A program made the position numbers and the translations under genes. From Paenibacillus sonchi (lineage in GTDB: Bacteria > Bacillota > Bacilli > Paenibacillales > Paenibacillaceae), in contig NZ_CP068596.1 in assembly GCF_016772475.1 (NCBI RefSeq), forward strand, positions 1 to 64,000: 64,000 nt of DNA. The letters run 5' to 3'. The first letter of the stretch is position 1; every line of letters starts with the position of its first letter. Of this stretch, positions 34,712 to 44,015 are shown piece after piece. Under the pieces are notes generated by a model. It did no database searches. It saw nothing but the letters and a program-made list of their open reading frames with translations, and was not told where the DNA came from.

Positions 34712-37361
34712 CAGGATCCTCCTCCCCTACTGCGACTTCTCCTACCCCCTCCATGTAACTGGAGAACTGGCTTAAAATATCGAGAGCATCTTCCTCTTCA
34801 TATTCGTCCTTGGCAAGAGTCTGGTAACTCGATTCTTCTGGCGGACGAGTATCGAAGCAGTCAAATAAGTGCTGGAATACGACGTCGATCTGTACAAGTC
34901 CCACACGGCCGTAAATATCCTGCATCAAGCACTGACCATTTTCTAAGTTTTTTATCAAGTCGATATTCTCCTGGGTAGCTTCGAGCCCAAAGTACTGAAG
35001 GGTATTTTTAATCTTATTGGTATCCTGATCTCGGAAAGCAAACTTCACTCCAATATTCCCGGCTAAATCGCCAGCCACATCAGTTGGATTCTGAGTTACG
35101 ATGTCCGCGCCGCCTTTCAAGCTTCTTCCCGTTCGCACAATCATATCAGCCAGCGCTTTTCCTGCTTGTGTCGCAAGGAGGGCCCAGGCCTCGTCGAGTA
35201 GAAAGAATTTAAAGATGGAGCGATCATGATACATGAATTTATTGGCGAAGTGTCCGATTGCGAACATGAGGGCTACGCTCATTTTTTCAGACAATGAATA
35301 GGTCTCTGGTAATTTATCAATTGCAGGCATTTTGAGATTTTGGATCTGCAGAATATTGAGAGCGTAGTCCATTCGAATGGTTTTTTCCCCGCCTGTCCCA
35401 AATAGGAGTTTTGCAAAGGAAAGTGTCTGGAAGCTATCCAATATCTCAGCAACAATGGTCGCCTTAGGTCTTTCGTTTTTTCCTAAGTTATAAAGTTCAG
35501 TAATTACTTTAGCTAGAAAAGGGTTAGGTTCGCTCGCTACTTTATTGACAGATCTTGTGATATAGCTGTACTCTTCTGAATTTGTTAGTGTTGATGATAA
35601 GTAGGAGAGAATTTCGACAGCTGCTTCTTTGGCATCTTCAATATTCTCCAGCATAATAAAGGGATCGAGCTTCCCTTTGTCTTTGTCATCAGAAGATAGG
35701 GTAGCGATTTGAATTTGACCTGCCAATTCTGGTAAATAATCAATCCAGTGCGAACGTTCACCTTTCGGGTCGAATATCAGCGTTTTCCCACCGAACATCG
35801 CATTTTGATATCCCAGTAAGTTCGCTAGCATTGATTTTCCGCCGCCGAGAGTTCCTGTTGTGGTCATACTTGGGCTTCGGTTAATACTGCTGGCATGTGC
35901 AAGATCCAAATATACTGGATGATCTAGCGTTCCTGTTGTGCCAATGTAGAAACCCACTCCATCGCCCAGTTCTTGTGTGGCACCAATCATTCCGGAGGCC
36001 AGTTTTTCGGGTGGAATCCGCTGAATATAGTCGGAAACGTACCGAGGGGAGCCTGGGATAAAGTCATTAAAGAGGAGCCACTGATCACCAGCAGGAAGCT
36101 GAACCTGTACATTACCGAAATCTCGATAATGATCCTGAAGGATTCTGCAGTTGCTTTTCAGCAAATTGACATCCGTATGGTGTAACCCATAGGTTACATG
36201 GGTGATAAAGGTCGGCTTCTTCCCTCTTTTCAGTTCATCTTCTAAATAGACTGCTCGATCGGACTTCTCTTGTAGGTCAAGCGGGACGGACGCTCCAGCT
36301 TCATTGATGTTTTTCACTTGGTTATCAATGTCCATCTTTTTTCTACCCAGTTTTTTCAGGGCATCTACTGCTTCTAGCACTTCCACCTTGATGCTAATTT
36401 CGACTTGAAATGGTAAGGTGGCTGCACTATAAAGCCATTCACTGCCAGGCATTTGGGCTTCTTCGGGTAAATCAGATAAGGCCATATAAGCATGATAAAT
36501 CTGCTTTTCCTCACCATTATGAGGCTGAGTGATTTTGACACGCCTTGAATGAGAACAGTCGATGTCAGCATCCGTAAGGGTTAATACTTGTCTGGAGTCA
36601 TAGATGAAGCTGCTTAAGCCGTTCTTTTTACCCTTCTTTTTCTTAGGCGCCCAAGGCTTGTCAGTTGAAGAGCGCAATTCCGGCTCCCCGATCCCCCACC
36701 AAAAGTTCCGTTTAATCAACCACTCGGTAGTTTCTGGAGTACCCCGTTTGATTTTCATTCGGCGAGAAAGACGATCGTAGATTTGTTTCTCTTTGGTTAA
36801 GTACATTTGAAATTCATGCTCGAAGATTTCTGGGTTGTTAATTCCTGCTATATTCTCAATGGCTCGCATGGGATGCAGTACCATTTTCTTTAGTTCAGTG
36901 ACGATATCGCTAACTTGATCAACAAGGTCAGTATTTTCATTCTTCGGAAGATAAACCGCAATATAGGCTTTGTAATCGGCATTGTTTGAATCACTTTGGT
37001 CGGTATAGTTTCGCTGTAGATATTCACTCATTTCAGTAATGATCTGATCCGCTCGTTTTTGAAGCGGGCCTGCAGTCCGTTTCTGTTTTAGATTTTCGTG
37101 ATGACGGTGAATATCATGGGTTTTGGGGAGCCATAGGATATGAAACTGATCAGTTAACATCGTTAGGAATGATGTTTGACTAATTAATTTATCTATTTTT
37201 TGTTGATCGCTTAAATGATCATAGACATACGATTGTATTTCATAGATAGCCCATACTTCTTTGTTATGGTTGAAGATTAAATTTTGTTCAAAATACGCAA
37301 TCGGAAACTCAATTTTAACTCTGCTGGTTTTCTTCTTCGGGGCTAACAAAGCTTCTGCCAA
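34671..37361 (-). CDS. VirB4-family conjugation ATPase (TcpF/ConE)
   Basis: 896 residues. Walker A is TTTGTLGGGKSMLANLLGY, and Walker B FFLLDEAWALLAT lies about 200 residues later. The N-terminal ~400 residues are the CagE/TrbE-like VirB4 domain. It powers assembly and DNA transfer, associated with the membrane through VirB6. Ends overlapping the VirB6 start, so the two are coupled. Confidence 0.95.
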   Translation of the reverse strand: MAEALLAPKKKTSRVKIEFPIAYFEQNLIFNHNKEVWAIYEIQSYVYDHLSDQQKIDKLISQTSFLTMLTDQFHILWLPKTHDIHRHHENLKQKRTAGPLQKRADQIITEMSEYLQRNYTDQSDSNNADYKAYIAVYLPKNENTDLVDQVSDIVTELKKMVLHPMRAIENIAGINNPEIFEHEFQMYLTKEKQIYDRLSRRMKIKRGTPETTEWLIKRNFWWGIGEPELRSSTDKPWAPKKKKGKKNGLSSFIYDSRQVLTLTDADIDCSHSRRVKITQPHNGEEKQIYHAYMALSDLPEEAQMPGSEWLYSAATLPFQVEISIKVEVLEAVDALKKLGRKKMDIDNQVKNINEAGASVPLDLQEKSDRAVYLEDELKRGKKPTFITHVTYGLHHTDVNLLKSNCRILQDHYRDFGNVQVQLPAGDQWLLFNDFIPGSPRYVSDYIQRIPPEKLASGMIGATQELGDGVGFYIGTTGTLDHPVYLDLAHASSINRSPSMTTTGTLGGGKSMLANLLGYQNAMFGGKTLIFDPKGERSHWIDYLPELAGQIQIATLSSDDKDKGKLDPFIMLENIEDAKEAAVEILSYLSSTLTNSEEYSYITRSVNKVASEPNPFLAKVITELYNLGKNERPKATIVAEILDSFQTLSFAKLLFGTGGEKTIRMDYALNILQIQNLKMPAIDKLPETYSLSEKMSVALMFAIGHFANKFMYHDRSIFKFFLLDEAWALLATQAGKALADMIVRTGRSLKGGADIVTQNPTDVAGDLAGNIGVKFAFRDQDTNKIKNTLQYFGLEATQENIDLIKNLENGQCLMQDIYGRVGLVQIDVVFQHLFDCFDTRPPEESSYQTLAKDEYEEEDALDILSQFSSYMEGVGEVAVGEEDPDEGEVVLAGLKKE

Positions 37362-37394
37362 GACTGAGAACCTCCTTTAGAAAAGAGAGCGCGA

Positions 37395-37799
37395 CTAAGC
37401 ACGCTCTCTTTTGGTGCGATATACTACTTTGCTTTGATAGACATAGTGCTTATTGTGTTCAAGCTTTCGGTACCTATTTAGCCGTTTCGGACGCATCCAA
37501 TAACAGATCATACTTAGGAGCCATTTATGAGGTGCTTTACCATCAAGTTTTTGCTTTGAGATAAGCCATGTTGTAGCCACCGGAAGGACCACATAGGAAT
37601 ATGTCCCCGGTAAAAAGAAGAATAGAGTTTTACCTAAGATCAGCCAAATGATTTCAACCACAACAAAGGTTGCTATGATTCTAAGGTTAGCTGGAAATGG
37701 AAGCTTCTTCCCCTCAAAAGCATAAATGACCCAGTCCAGATTCCATATCCTGGTGTAGTTCGAAACTGTTACGCGCGGTGGATCTTGTTTCTCACTCAT
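37395..37799 (-). CDS. tcpE: TcpE-family conjugation membrane protein
   Basis: 134 residues with two transmembrane segments (LRIIATFVVVEIIWLILGKT, GTYSYVVLPVATTWLISK) and a basic C-terminus, with the N-terminal YTRIW...LPFP pattern of the TcpE family. It lies between TcpD and VirB4, as in pCW3- and ICEBs1-like operons. Confidence 0.85.
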   Translation of the reverse strand: MSEKQDPPRVTVSNYTRIWNLDWVIYAFEGKKLPFPANLRIIATFVVVEIIWLILGKTLFFFLPGTYSYVVLPVATTWLISKQKLDGKAPHKWLLSMICYWMRPKRLNRYRKLEHNKHYVYQSKVVYRTKRERA

Positions 37800-37803
37800 A
37801 GGC

Positions 37804-38118
37804 TTAACCCGTGATGATTTTTACAATCGCTGAGCTAATGGTCTTCATCGTTTCCCAGTTCATAAATGCCGCAAGTACCAGGGTAATACCGCCTAAAGAA
37901 AGAGCTTTCGGCCAATCACGTTTAAACATCAGACCAACAGAGATTATTCCTAGAACCCCTGGGATAATCCCTGTAACGTTTTGTGTTAGCCAATCACCTA
38001 AATTTTTGCCGTAGTTGGTAGCAGCATAGGATTGTGAAAAAGTCATCAGAGACAACATGGGAAGTACGATTGAGGATTTTAAGCGAATGCCCTTTTTTCT
38101 TTTCAATTGCTTAATCAT
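37804..38118 (-). CDS. tcpD: TcpD-like small membrane protein
   Basis: 104 residues with a basic N-terminus, a signal-like helix ending SQSYA, and two hydrophobic segments (IPGVLGIISVGLMF, LSLGGITLVLAAFMNW). Position and layout match TcpD/ConD, possibly VirB2-like. Only 4 bp before TcpE. Confidence 0.7.
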   Translation of the reverse strand: MIKQLKRKKGIRLKSSIVLPMLSLMTFSQSYAATNYGKNLGDWLTQNVTGIIPGVLGIISVGLMFKRDWPKALSLGGITLVLAAFMNWETMKTISSAIVKIITG

Positions 38119-38157
38119 TAATAATCTCCTCTCTTAAGCTAATTATTTATTTTGTTC

Positions 38158-39264
38158 TTATGGAGCGGGGTTTGTAGGAACTGGTGTGATCGTTTCAGAT
38201 TTAAGTGGAATTACCTTTTTGATTTCCGGGTATCCAACCGAGATCACATATAGTTTCTGATCTGTATCGACAGCATTTAGAGTCCATTGATTCGTGAAGG
38301 TTTCGCCAAACTCATTTGTCACTAATACTGAAGCTTCAATTCTTAGATATGGAGCACCTGTGTCCTTGTTGGTTGCTTTGTATATTTGAACTTGAGCGAC
38401 CTTACTTAAACTGAATTCAGATTTCACGAGGCTTTTAGGAGCGGAACTATCATCCGCATAGAAGTACTTGAGCTGGGTTACATTTCCTTCAAAATATGTT
38501 CTCAGGAAGCTGTCTGCTAACTCCGTGGCCCTCTCGATCATTTTTCCGTCTGAAAGCAATTCGTCTGTCGTTTCGATGGCTTTACTGCCTTTTTGTTGCT
38601 CGACCACAAAACGCGGATACTCTTGGATCAATGGGCCGTCGCTAGTCATTGTTACTGGAACGATCATGTATGTTTTCTGGATAACTTTTGATTGAGTTTT
38701 TACTTGAATAGCAGGGACATCTTCCACTGAATCCGTGGGTGCAGTTTCTGCATTTTTCAATGCAACTTCACGACGGATCAGTGTCGTAATGTCATAATGT
38801 GTATCATCTATCTGCGTTGTATCATAAACCTCAACAGATAGAACCTTTGATTCACCACTTACTTGGTACGACTTTAGTCCAGCGTCTTCATCCAAGTTTT
38901 CGATGAATTTACTAAGCCGCTCGATACGATTATTGACACCATTCGTAGACCACGTAAAGTATTCTGTTGCGAAGTCAATTGCAAAGCCTTTGATTGAATC
39001 TGAAATAGATGGAGATGAATCTCCTATTACATTTACTTCCTGTATGACCTGCGGGCCGCGTACCACCGAACTAATCCCTCGAATCAATACAAACAGAATA
39101 AAAATCCAAAAGATTACTCTTATGAATAACTTAGGCCCTGTACTTTTCGGAGAACGTGGTTTTATTGATTTATCAGATTTGCGTTTTTTATCCTTTGGTG
39201 ATTCTGATATATCTTGATTTGACTCCGGTTCTTCATCCTTATTCTTTTTTTTCAACAATCCCAA
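38158..39264 (-). CDS. tcpC: TcpC, VirB8-like conjugation protein
   Basis: 368 residues. A basic cytoplasmic N-terminus, one transmembrane helix (FIRVIFWIFILFVLIRGI), then two NTF2-like extracellular domains as in TcpC (second ~240-355, VTQLKYFYADDSSAPKS). It is a structural scaffold of the transfer apparatus. Confidence 0.88.
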   Translation of the reverse strand: MGLLKKKNKDEEPESNQDISESPKDKKRKSDKSIKPRSPKSTGPKLFIRVIFWIFILFVLIRGISSVVRGPQVIQEVNVIGDSSPSISDSIKGFAIDFATEYFTWSTNGVNNRIERLSKFIENLDEDAGLKSYQVSGESKVLSVEVYDTTQIDDTHYDITTLIRREVALKNAETAPTDSVEDVPAIQVKTQSKVIQKTYMIVPVTMTSDGPLIQEYPRFVVEQQKGSKAIETTDELLSDGKMIERATELADSFLRTYFEGNVTQLKYFYADDSSAPKSLVKSEFSLSKVAQVQIYKATNKDTGAPYLRIEASVLVTNEFGETFTNQWTLNAVDTDQKLYVISVGYPEIKKVIPLKSETITPVPTNPAP

Positions 39265-39282
39265 TGCTGTATCACCTGCCTC

Positions 39283-39666
39283 TTATGACTTTTTCTTCTT
39301 GCCTCCCCATAAGACTGAAATTAAGAAGACCACCACCCCAGTCAGAATGATGGCATGTTTGGCATCAAATGCCGTGAACCATGACCATACATTTTTAAGG
39401 CCATTCCATAATCCAGGTACTTCGTCGCTCAATGTTTTCGCTGACAAATCAATAATTTGACTTACATTTTCATGTAGAGAACTGGTCGGTGCAGGAGTTG
39501 TTTGTAGTGAGGCCTTTGGGACACTACTGGCAACTACTGTTGCAGCCGGTGTTGGCTGGGGAGCAGGACTTTTGTTTTTCTCCGGATTCCGTAGCAATAA
39601 AACTATGAAAATCAATATAATAATGAGCCCCACGGATAATAGAATAGTCTTTTTGTTTTTGGTCAA
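39283..39666 (-). CDS. First gene of the conjugation operon: two-TM protein
   Basis: 127 residues with an N-terminal helix (TILLSVGLIIILIFIVLLL), a Pro/Ala/Thr-rich linker and a C-terminal helix (AIILTGVVVFLISVLW). The start codon is TTG with GGAGGTGA upstream. No family recognised; accessory transfer protein by position. Confidence 0.65.
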   Translation of the reverse strand: MTKNKKTILLSVGLIIILIFIVLLLRNPEKNKSPAPQPTPAATVVASSVPKASLQTTPAPTSSLHENVSQIIDLSAKTLSDEVPGLWNGLKNVWSWFTAFDAKHAIILTGVVVFLISVLWGGKKKKS

Positions 39667-39690
39667 GTTATCACCTCCCCCGCACGATTC

Positions 39691-39740
39691 ATAATAATAT
39701 ATTAATTAACTAATATATATAACAATATAATATCTAATTA
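39691..39740. promoter_or_regulatory. AT-rich palindromic operator before the conjugation operon
   Basis: ATATATTA and TAATATAT (around ATTAAC) form a perfect 8-bp dyad, next to ATATAATATCTAAT, which recurs at 49.99 kb. Closely related dyads lie before the coupling-protein gene (46.83 kb) and the Tad operon (51.71 kb). Probable binding site of a plasmid regulator. Confidence 0.5.
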
Positions 39741-39760
39741 ATAAATTAATCAACATAAAA

Positions 39761-39792
39761 AATCATCTAATGCAATGCTGTATTAGATGATT
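39761..39792 (-). terminator. Terminator of the replication-relaxation gene
   Basis: AATCATCTAAT and ATTAGATGATT, perfect 11-bp arms with 10-base loop, 47 bp after the minus-strand stop at 39840. Confidence 0.65.
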
Positions 39793-39839
39793 AATTAATT
39801 GGAACATATTAAAATGTTAAATTTGCCTACGAAAATGTA

Positions 39840-40790
39840 TCAGAGTAAGCCAGTAATAATTTCGCTTATCGTACGTCCTGAATAAACTCTATTTGAAGGT
39901 CCAAATACTTTTTCTGCTGCCCTTTCAATATTCTGTAGTCTTGTGTTTTGAATCGCTCCTGGAACAATGAAGGCAATGATCCCCTGCTTTAGTGAACAGT
40001 TAGAAGAAAGTTTAATTACATCACGATATCGACTTATCTTTTTTTCTATTGAAACTTGATTATTGTGGAAAGGTGATCTTTGAACCGGTTCGGTTGATCT
40101 ATCAAGTTCAATAAAGAACAATTGTTCTCCGATTCGCAAGATAGCATCTGGCCGTATTGAGTAGGTTTGTTCATCACTATAGATAGAGTATGAAGGGTAC
40201 CAGTCCCAATCAATAAATTGAATCATACTCTCCATTTGATTAAGAATTTTGTATTTGAGATCAAGATATACCTTTGCAAGTTCCCAAAAATGATTCTTCT
40301 TTGCTCTCTCCATGTCGAGTTCGTTTTTCGAAAGTCTGTTTTCTTCTAAGACTTCTCTTCTTGCTTCAATTATTTTTAAACCCCTTGTACTGAGGTAATA
40401 CCACATTTCTTTCTTTGATGAATAAGTTGATGCTCTCCTCGATGTTACTGAAGTGTTAGAGTTGAAATTTGAAGATTCAATGAGTCCCCTACTCTTTAAC
40501 TTTTGCATGGTGTATTTATGGGCTCGAGCAGCTCTCATAATTTCTTGATCCTCCTCCCCTTCCATAGCCTTCTCCATTTTCGATTCATAATCTGAAACTT
40601 CTTTTTGCATATCCGCCCAAAAATACAACGGGATCATTGCTGACTGGGGCATACATCTACAGAAGTAAAGATCGGTGAGAATTTCCCATTCTTTCTCATT
40701 AAGCAAGTCAATAATCTCTCCTACGGACCAGTCCCCTTTTGTTGTTCTCTTTTTTCCTTCGGCTTTTCGGGGTTCATTGTTGGCTGCCAT
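39840..40790 (-). CDS. Replication-relaxation family protein
   Basis: 316 residues. An N-terminal winged-helix part (KEWEILTDLYFCRCMPQSAM, LKSRGLIES) and a nuclease-like middle (SIRPDAILRIGEQLFFIELD) fit the replication-relaxation family of plasmid proteins, thought to act at replication or transfer origins. It is divergent from the parM-like gene, facing a 635-bp AT-rich region. A second member is at 53.1 kb. Confidence 0.75.
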   Translation of the reverse strand: MAANNEPRKAEGKKRTTKGDWSVGEIIDLLNEKEWEILTDLYFCRCMPQSAMIPLYFWADMQKEVSDYESKMEKAMEGEEDQEIMRAARAHKYTMQKLKSRGLIESSNFNSNTSVTSRRASTYSSKKEMWYYLSTRGLKIIEARREVLEENRLSKNELDMERAKKNHFWELAKVYLDLKYKILNQMESMIQFIDWDWYPSYSIYSDEQTYSIRPDAILRIGEQLFFIELDRSTEPVQRSPFHNNQVSIEKKISRYRDVIKLSSNCSLKQGIIAFIVPGAIQNTRLQNIERAAEKVFGPSNRVYSGRTISEIITGLL

Positions 40791-41425
40791 TACTACCTCC
40801 TATTTAGCCCATGAGTGGGTTGGGTTGATGTTAAGTGTTTTTCGTATTAGTCGCGAAGAAAGTGTTTGGTTGAAATATAGAATCTACAAGGGTTTATCCT
40901 TGAAAATACTAAATTTAGTGGACACATAAAAAACACAGGAAATATGTACTAAAATTATTACAAAAAACGGTATCAAAAACAACAAGAAGACGAATAAATT
41001 TTGTTTGAAAGATGACTGCTATATAGCCCTCCTAATACGTTTTGATTGAGAGTGATTTACTCTTATGAATTCAATATTGAAAGTTGATACGTTTATAGTT
41101 GATGTAGGTTAGGTTAGATTTGTGATTATTGAAATTAATGTGATTTGTACTGTTTTAGATGGAATATACGGAACCAAATTGATTCAATTTGATTTGGGTT
41201 TAATTGCTGAAGAAATTTTGGAATGAAGATATTTCAGAAATTGATATAGTTTAAATCTAGTTAACACTGTCCAATCAAGCGCAATATAATTATATATACA
41301 TTATATAATGATAAAATAATGAATATATAATAAAGATATTATGATTATGCAATGTTGTTGACATCAGTATATTAGCAATATATAATCTGAGTGAGGAAAT
41401 TACATAATTTTGGGAGGTTTTTTAT
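40791..41425. promoter_or_regulatory. AT-rich divergent region, possible centromere or origin
   Basis: Promoters for two divergent genes and a very AT-rich run (41280-41360, ATATAATTATATATACATTA and similar) directly before the ParM-like start. ParM systems often have their centromere here. I see short imperfect repeats (TTGATTCAATTTGATTTG) but no clean iteron set. Confidence 0.45.
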
Positions 41426-42769
41426 TTGAAACTTCATTATTTTGTTGGGAATGACCTTGGAAATAGCGAACAAGACATTGTGATAAATGGAAAATTGATT
41501 CAGCAACCTAACGTATTTGCTGCCGGTGGATTGATCCCGTGGGTTGACGATGAAACGGATGTACCAAAGAACTTGAAGAACATTTACGGTAATATCGCAG
41601 TTTCGATTGTATCCACTGCAGGTATTCAAACCGGGCTCTATCATATTGGGGCATACGCATTAAAAACCCATGGAGAAGATGTTACTAGTTTATATGTGAA
41701 AGGTAATAATTCTAAATCAGATCAATTGGTTCCTTATGTTAATACACTGGGGACTATTGCTGCACGAGCAGTAGAAGAAGTATTCGAAATGACTAATGAA
41801 GTTCCTGATCAGATTACGGTTAGTGTTGATATGGCAGCAGCCTTGCCTGTGAAACAACACACACCTAATAACATCAAAACTATGCAAAATAGGTTTATGA
41901 GTTCTCCTCATGTCATAACTGTGCATTTAGGCTTAACTAAAAAGGTTTCTGTAACTATTAAGTTTGAGTATGTTCATATTCTGCAAGAAGGGTCAGCTGT
42001 TGTTTTTGCTTTACAGCTAGATTCTGAATCTCAATGGAGAACAGGTGAGTATTTCAAGAGTGCTGCTAAAAAAGAAGATAAAAAGAAAATAGAAGATGTA
42101 GGGTTATTTACTGAGTTTTCAAAGACCTATGGCCTTGGGGAAATCGACGGTAGTTATTTCGAAGGGAAAAATCTTCTTCATTTTGATGCTGGAGACGGAA
42201 CAACAGACTCCCCTTACACTAAAGGGGATTTAGTTGATAAAGATTACTGCGATGGTATAAATAATGGCGTGGGTCATGCCATTGAGAGAGCGCAAAGAGA
42301 TTTTTTAGCGCTAGTACCATTTGCTTTTAACTCTATTTCAAGACAGCAGTTTAGTGAAATTCTCAAAAGTCAGTTTGCTGATAGAAAAGACAAATTTCTT
42401 AATGAAGCATTACAAGCATTCAACCCGCATTTTGAAAATCAGGTTAAGCAAATGATGAAGCTTGGAAATGATCAAATCTTAAGAATAGGTTCCAATGAAA
42501 TTGATATTCTCGTCGTTTATGGTGGAGGCAGCATTCTTAGCAGACCATTATTGTATGATAAATTGAAGGCACTTGCTGATAGCGTTCGCATCCAGTTATT
42601 CTACGTTCCAGCAAAGTACGCCGTCACCTTAAATGCAGAAGGATTAGATTATTTCGTTAAAAGCGATATCTATAAATTTCATAAGAAAAATTACATTGCC
42701 ACATTCAACAAAAAAATAGACAGCAAAGATGTTGCTGCTACCGCAGAAATTGAAGAGAATAATAAATAA
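41426..42769 (+). CDS. ParM/Alp-type actin-like plasmid segregation protein
   Basis: 447 residues. The N-terminus VGNDLGNSEQDIVINGK is the phosphate-1-like loop, LLHFDAGDGTTDSPYTKG the phosphate-2 loop, and ILVVYGGGSIL the adenosine motif of the actin/ParM superfamily. It would polymerise to push plasmid copies apart. The TTG start follows GGGAGGT. The next gene is its likely DNA-binding adaptor. Confidence 0.88.
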   Translation: MKLHYFVGNDLGNSEQDIVINGKLIQQPNVFAAGGLIPWVDDETDVPKNLKNIYGNIAVSIVSTAGIQTGLYHIGAYALKTHGEDVTSLYVKGNNSKSDQLVPYVNTLGTIAARAVEEVFEMTNEVPDQITVSVDMAAALPVKQHTPNNIKTMQNRFMSSPHVITVHLGLTKKVSVTIKFEYVHILQEGSAVVFALQLDSESQWRTGEYFKSAAKKEDKKKIEDVGLFTEFSKTYGLGEIDGSYFEGKNLLHFDAGDGTTDSPYTKGDLVDKDYCDGINNGVGHAIERAQRDFLALVPFAFNSISRQQFSEILKSQFADRKDKFLNEALQAFNPHFENQVKQMMKLGNDQILRIGSNEIDILVVYGGGSILSRPLLYDKLKALADSVRIQLFYVPAKYAVTLNAEGLDYFVKSDIYKFHKKNYIATFNKKIDSKDVAATAEIEENNK

Positions 42770-42814
42770 AGCAATGTTGCCTCTCAAATTCATAAATTTA
42801 AGGGGGTGCTACTA

Positions 42815-43417
42815 TTGAAACCAAAAACTGAAGCAATTCGTGGGAAAACCATCCCCTGGAAACTTAGCAATGATGAAGAACAAGCAATCTTGGACTGGTT
42901 TAATGCTCAGACTGTAGTTGTGGATTCATTAAGGTATTTAGTCCAAAAAGAAATTGCAGAGAATGGAATACGCAATCTCCAGCAAATTCTTCCACAAAAA
43001 AGAACCATTGAATCAGTTCGGAAATTGTTACACATCACAGAAGCGCCAATAAGTTCAGATTTAGAGGACCGTATTATTGACAAAGGTGAGGCTCTGCGGA
43101 ATTTGGATTCTGTAAATCAACCAATCGGGTCCATAGTAGGAAGGGATAACATAATGTTATCTGGACGTGTTAGTGACGGATTCGAGCTAAGTCGGGAAAC
43201 AAAAGCTGTGGATTCTATACACATTTCAGTGGAACATGTTAATAATTCGTCTTTAACTGAGACAATTACCGATTCCATTCCAAAAAATATTATCAACGAC
43301 GAATTGTTGAGCGTTAAAAGTAGTGCGGAAGACAATAATTCCTCAGAATCAGTTGCTCAAACACCCAAGAAAGCAAAAAAACAATTCAGTGAAGAAGAAA
43401 TGAACAGTTATTTATAG
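42815..43417 (+). CDS. ParR-like adaptor of the actin-like system
   Basis: 201 residues from a TTG with AAGGGGGTG upstream (a GTG inside that site is rejected). The N-terminal ~60 residues (LSNDEEQAILDWFNAQTVVV, DSLRYLVQKEI) fit a ribbon-helix-helix-like DNA-binding domain. The remainder is acidic and disordered, ending KKQFSEEEMNSYL, typical of a ParR tail that contacts the filament. Identification rests on position and layout. Confidence 0.65.
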   Translation: MKPKTEAIRGKTIPWKLSNDEEQAILDWFNAQTVVVDSLRYLVQKEIAENGIRNLQQILPQKRTIESVRKLLHITEAPISSDLEDRIIDKGEALRNLDSVNQPIGSIVGRDNIMLSGRVSDGFELSRETKAVDSIHISVEHVNNSSLTETITDSIPKNIINDELLSVKSSAEDNNSSESVAQTPKKAKKQFSEEEMNSYL

Positions 43418-43424
43418 ATGTTTG

Positions 43425-43450
43425 CCTGTCACTCAGTGACAGGTTTTTTT
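43425..43450 (+). terminator. Rho-independent terminator of the par operon
   Basis: CCTGTCACT and AGTGACAGG, perfect 9-bp stem, then TTTTTTT. Confidence 0.95.
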
Positions 43451-43724
43451 ATTTCCTTTGGTAACTTCTGCGGAGTGTGATTTGATATTCAGAATCCGTA
43501 ACTTCTACCGCATTTGACTTCAAGAAGAGATTTTTTGTTAGAATGGCACGCTTTGAGAGAGCCTTTGACTCCAAAATGGTGTTAGGGCTGAACATGCGCT
43601 TCCGGAGTGAGACAAACAGGAGAACGGCAGTTTGCATGTTACAGTTAGCTGTCGCCATCATCGACATTGCAATTGATTCGTTTGGAGATTTCATATTGAC
43701 GTTGACTGAAATGCAAATTTCCAT
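43449..43724 (-). CDS. Hypothetical protein, possibly a fragment
   Basis: 91 residues from MEICISVNVNMKSPNES to RRSYQRK. MQTAVLLFVSLRKRMF and KRAILTKNLFLKSNAVEVTD look protein-like. The open frame continues upstream to 43973, but that part is translated GC-rich repeat and is unlikely to be coding. No ribosome site at the ATG. It converges on the par terminator. Confidence 0.4.
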   Translation of the reverse strand: MEICISVNVNMKSPNESIAMSMMATANCNMQTAVLLFVSLRKRMFSPNTILESKALSKRAILTKNLFLKSNAVEVTDSEYQITLRRSYQRK

Positions 43725-43789
43725 GGTTTTGAGATAATAAAGTAGTTTCCTGTGCTGCTGTCGCTTGATTTGGTCTATTCCTCGCAAAG

Positions 43790-44010
43790 CTGCAGCCGCC
43801 GCCGGCAATTGCTGGAAGGGATAGGAGTGTGATCTGTCTCCACTCGATCCGGCCGCCATGGACGTTTGTTGAATCAGGTGGTGATGGCTGGAGGGCAAGA
43901 GTGTGAGCTGCCCCCTCTTGATTCGGCTGCGTGGCCGTTTACTGGAAAGTTCAGGGGTGTGAGCCGTCTCCACTCAATCTGGCCGTCATGGCCGGTTGCA
44001 TAAGCTGTGG
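43790..44010. repeat. GC-rich ~65-bp repeats, type 2
   Basis: Three diverged units share GTGTGAKCYGYCYCC(A/T)CTC then GG(C/T)(C/T)G.C(A/G)TGG (at about 43827, 43899 and 43957). A fourth lies beyond the Tn7-like insertion at 44607. Not coding as far as I see. Confidence 0.6.
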
Positions 44011-44015
44011 GTGAC

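Noticed and set aside
43725..43973. Upstream extension of the minus-strand frame ending at 43449
   Set aside because: It translates type-2 repeat sequence and lacks a start with a ribosome site.
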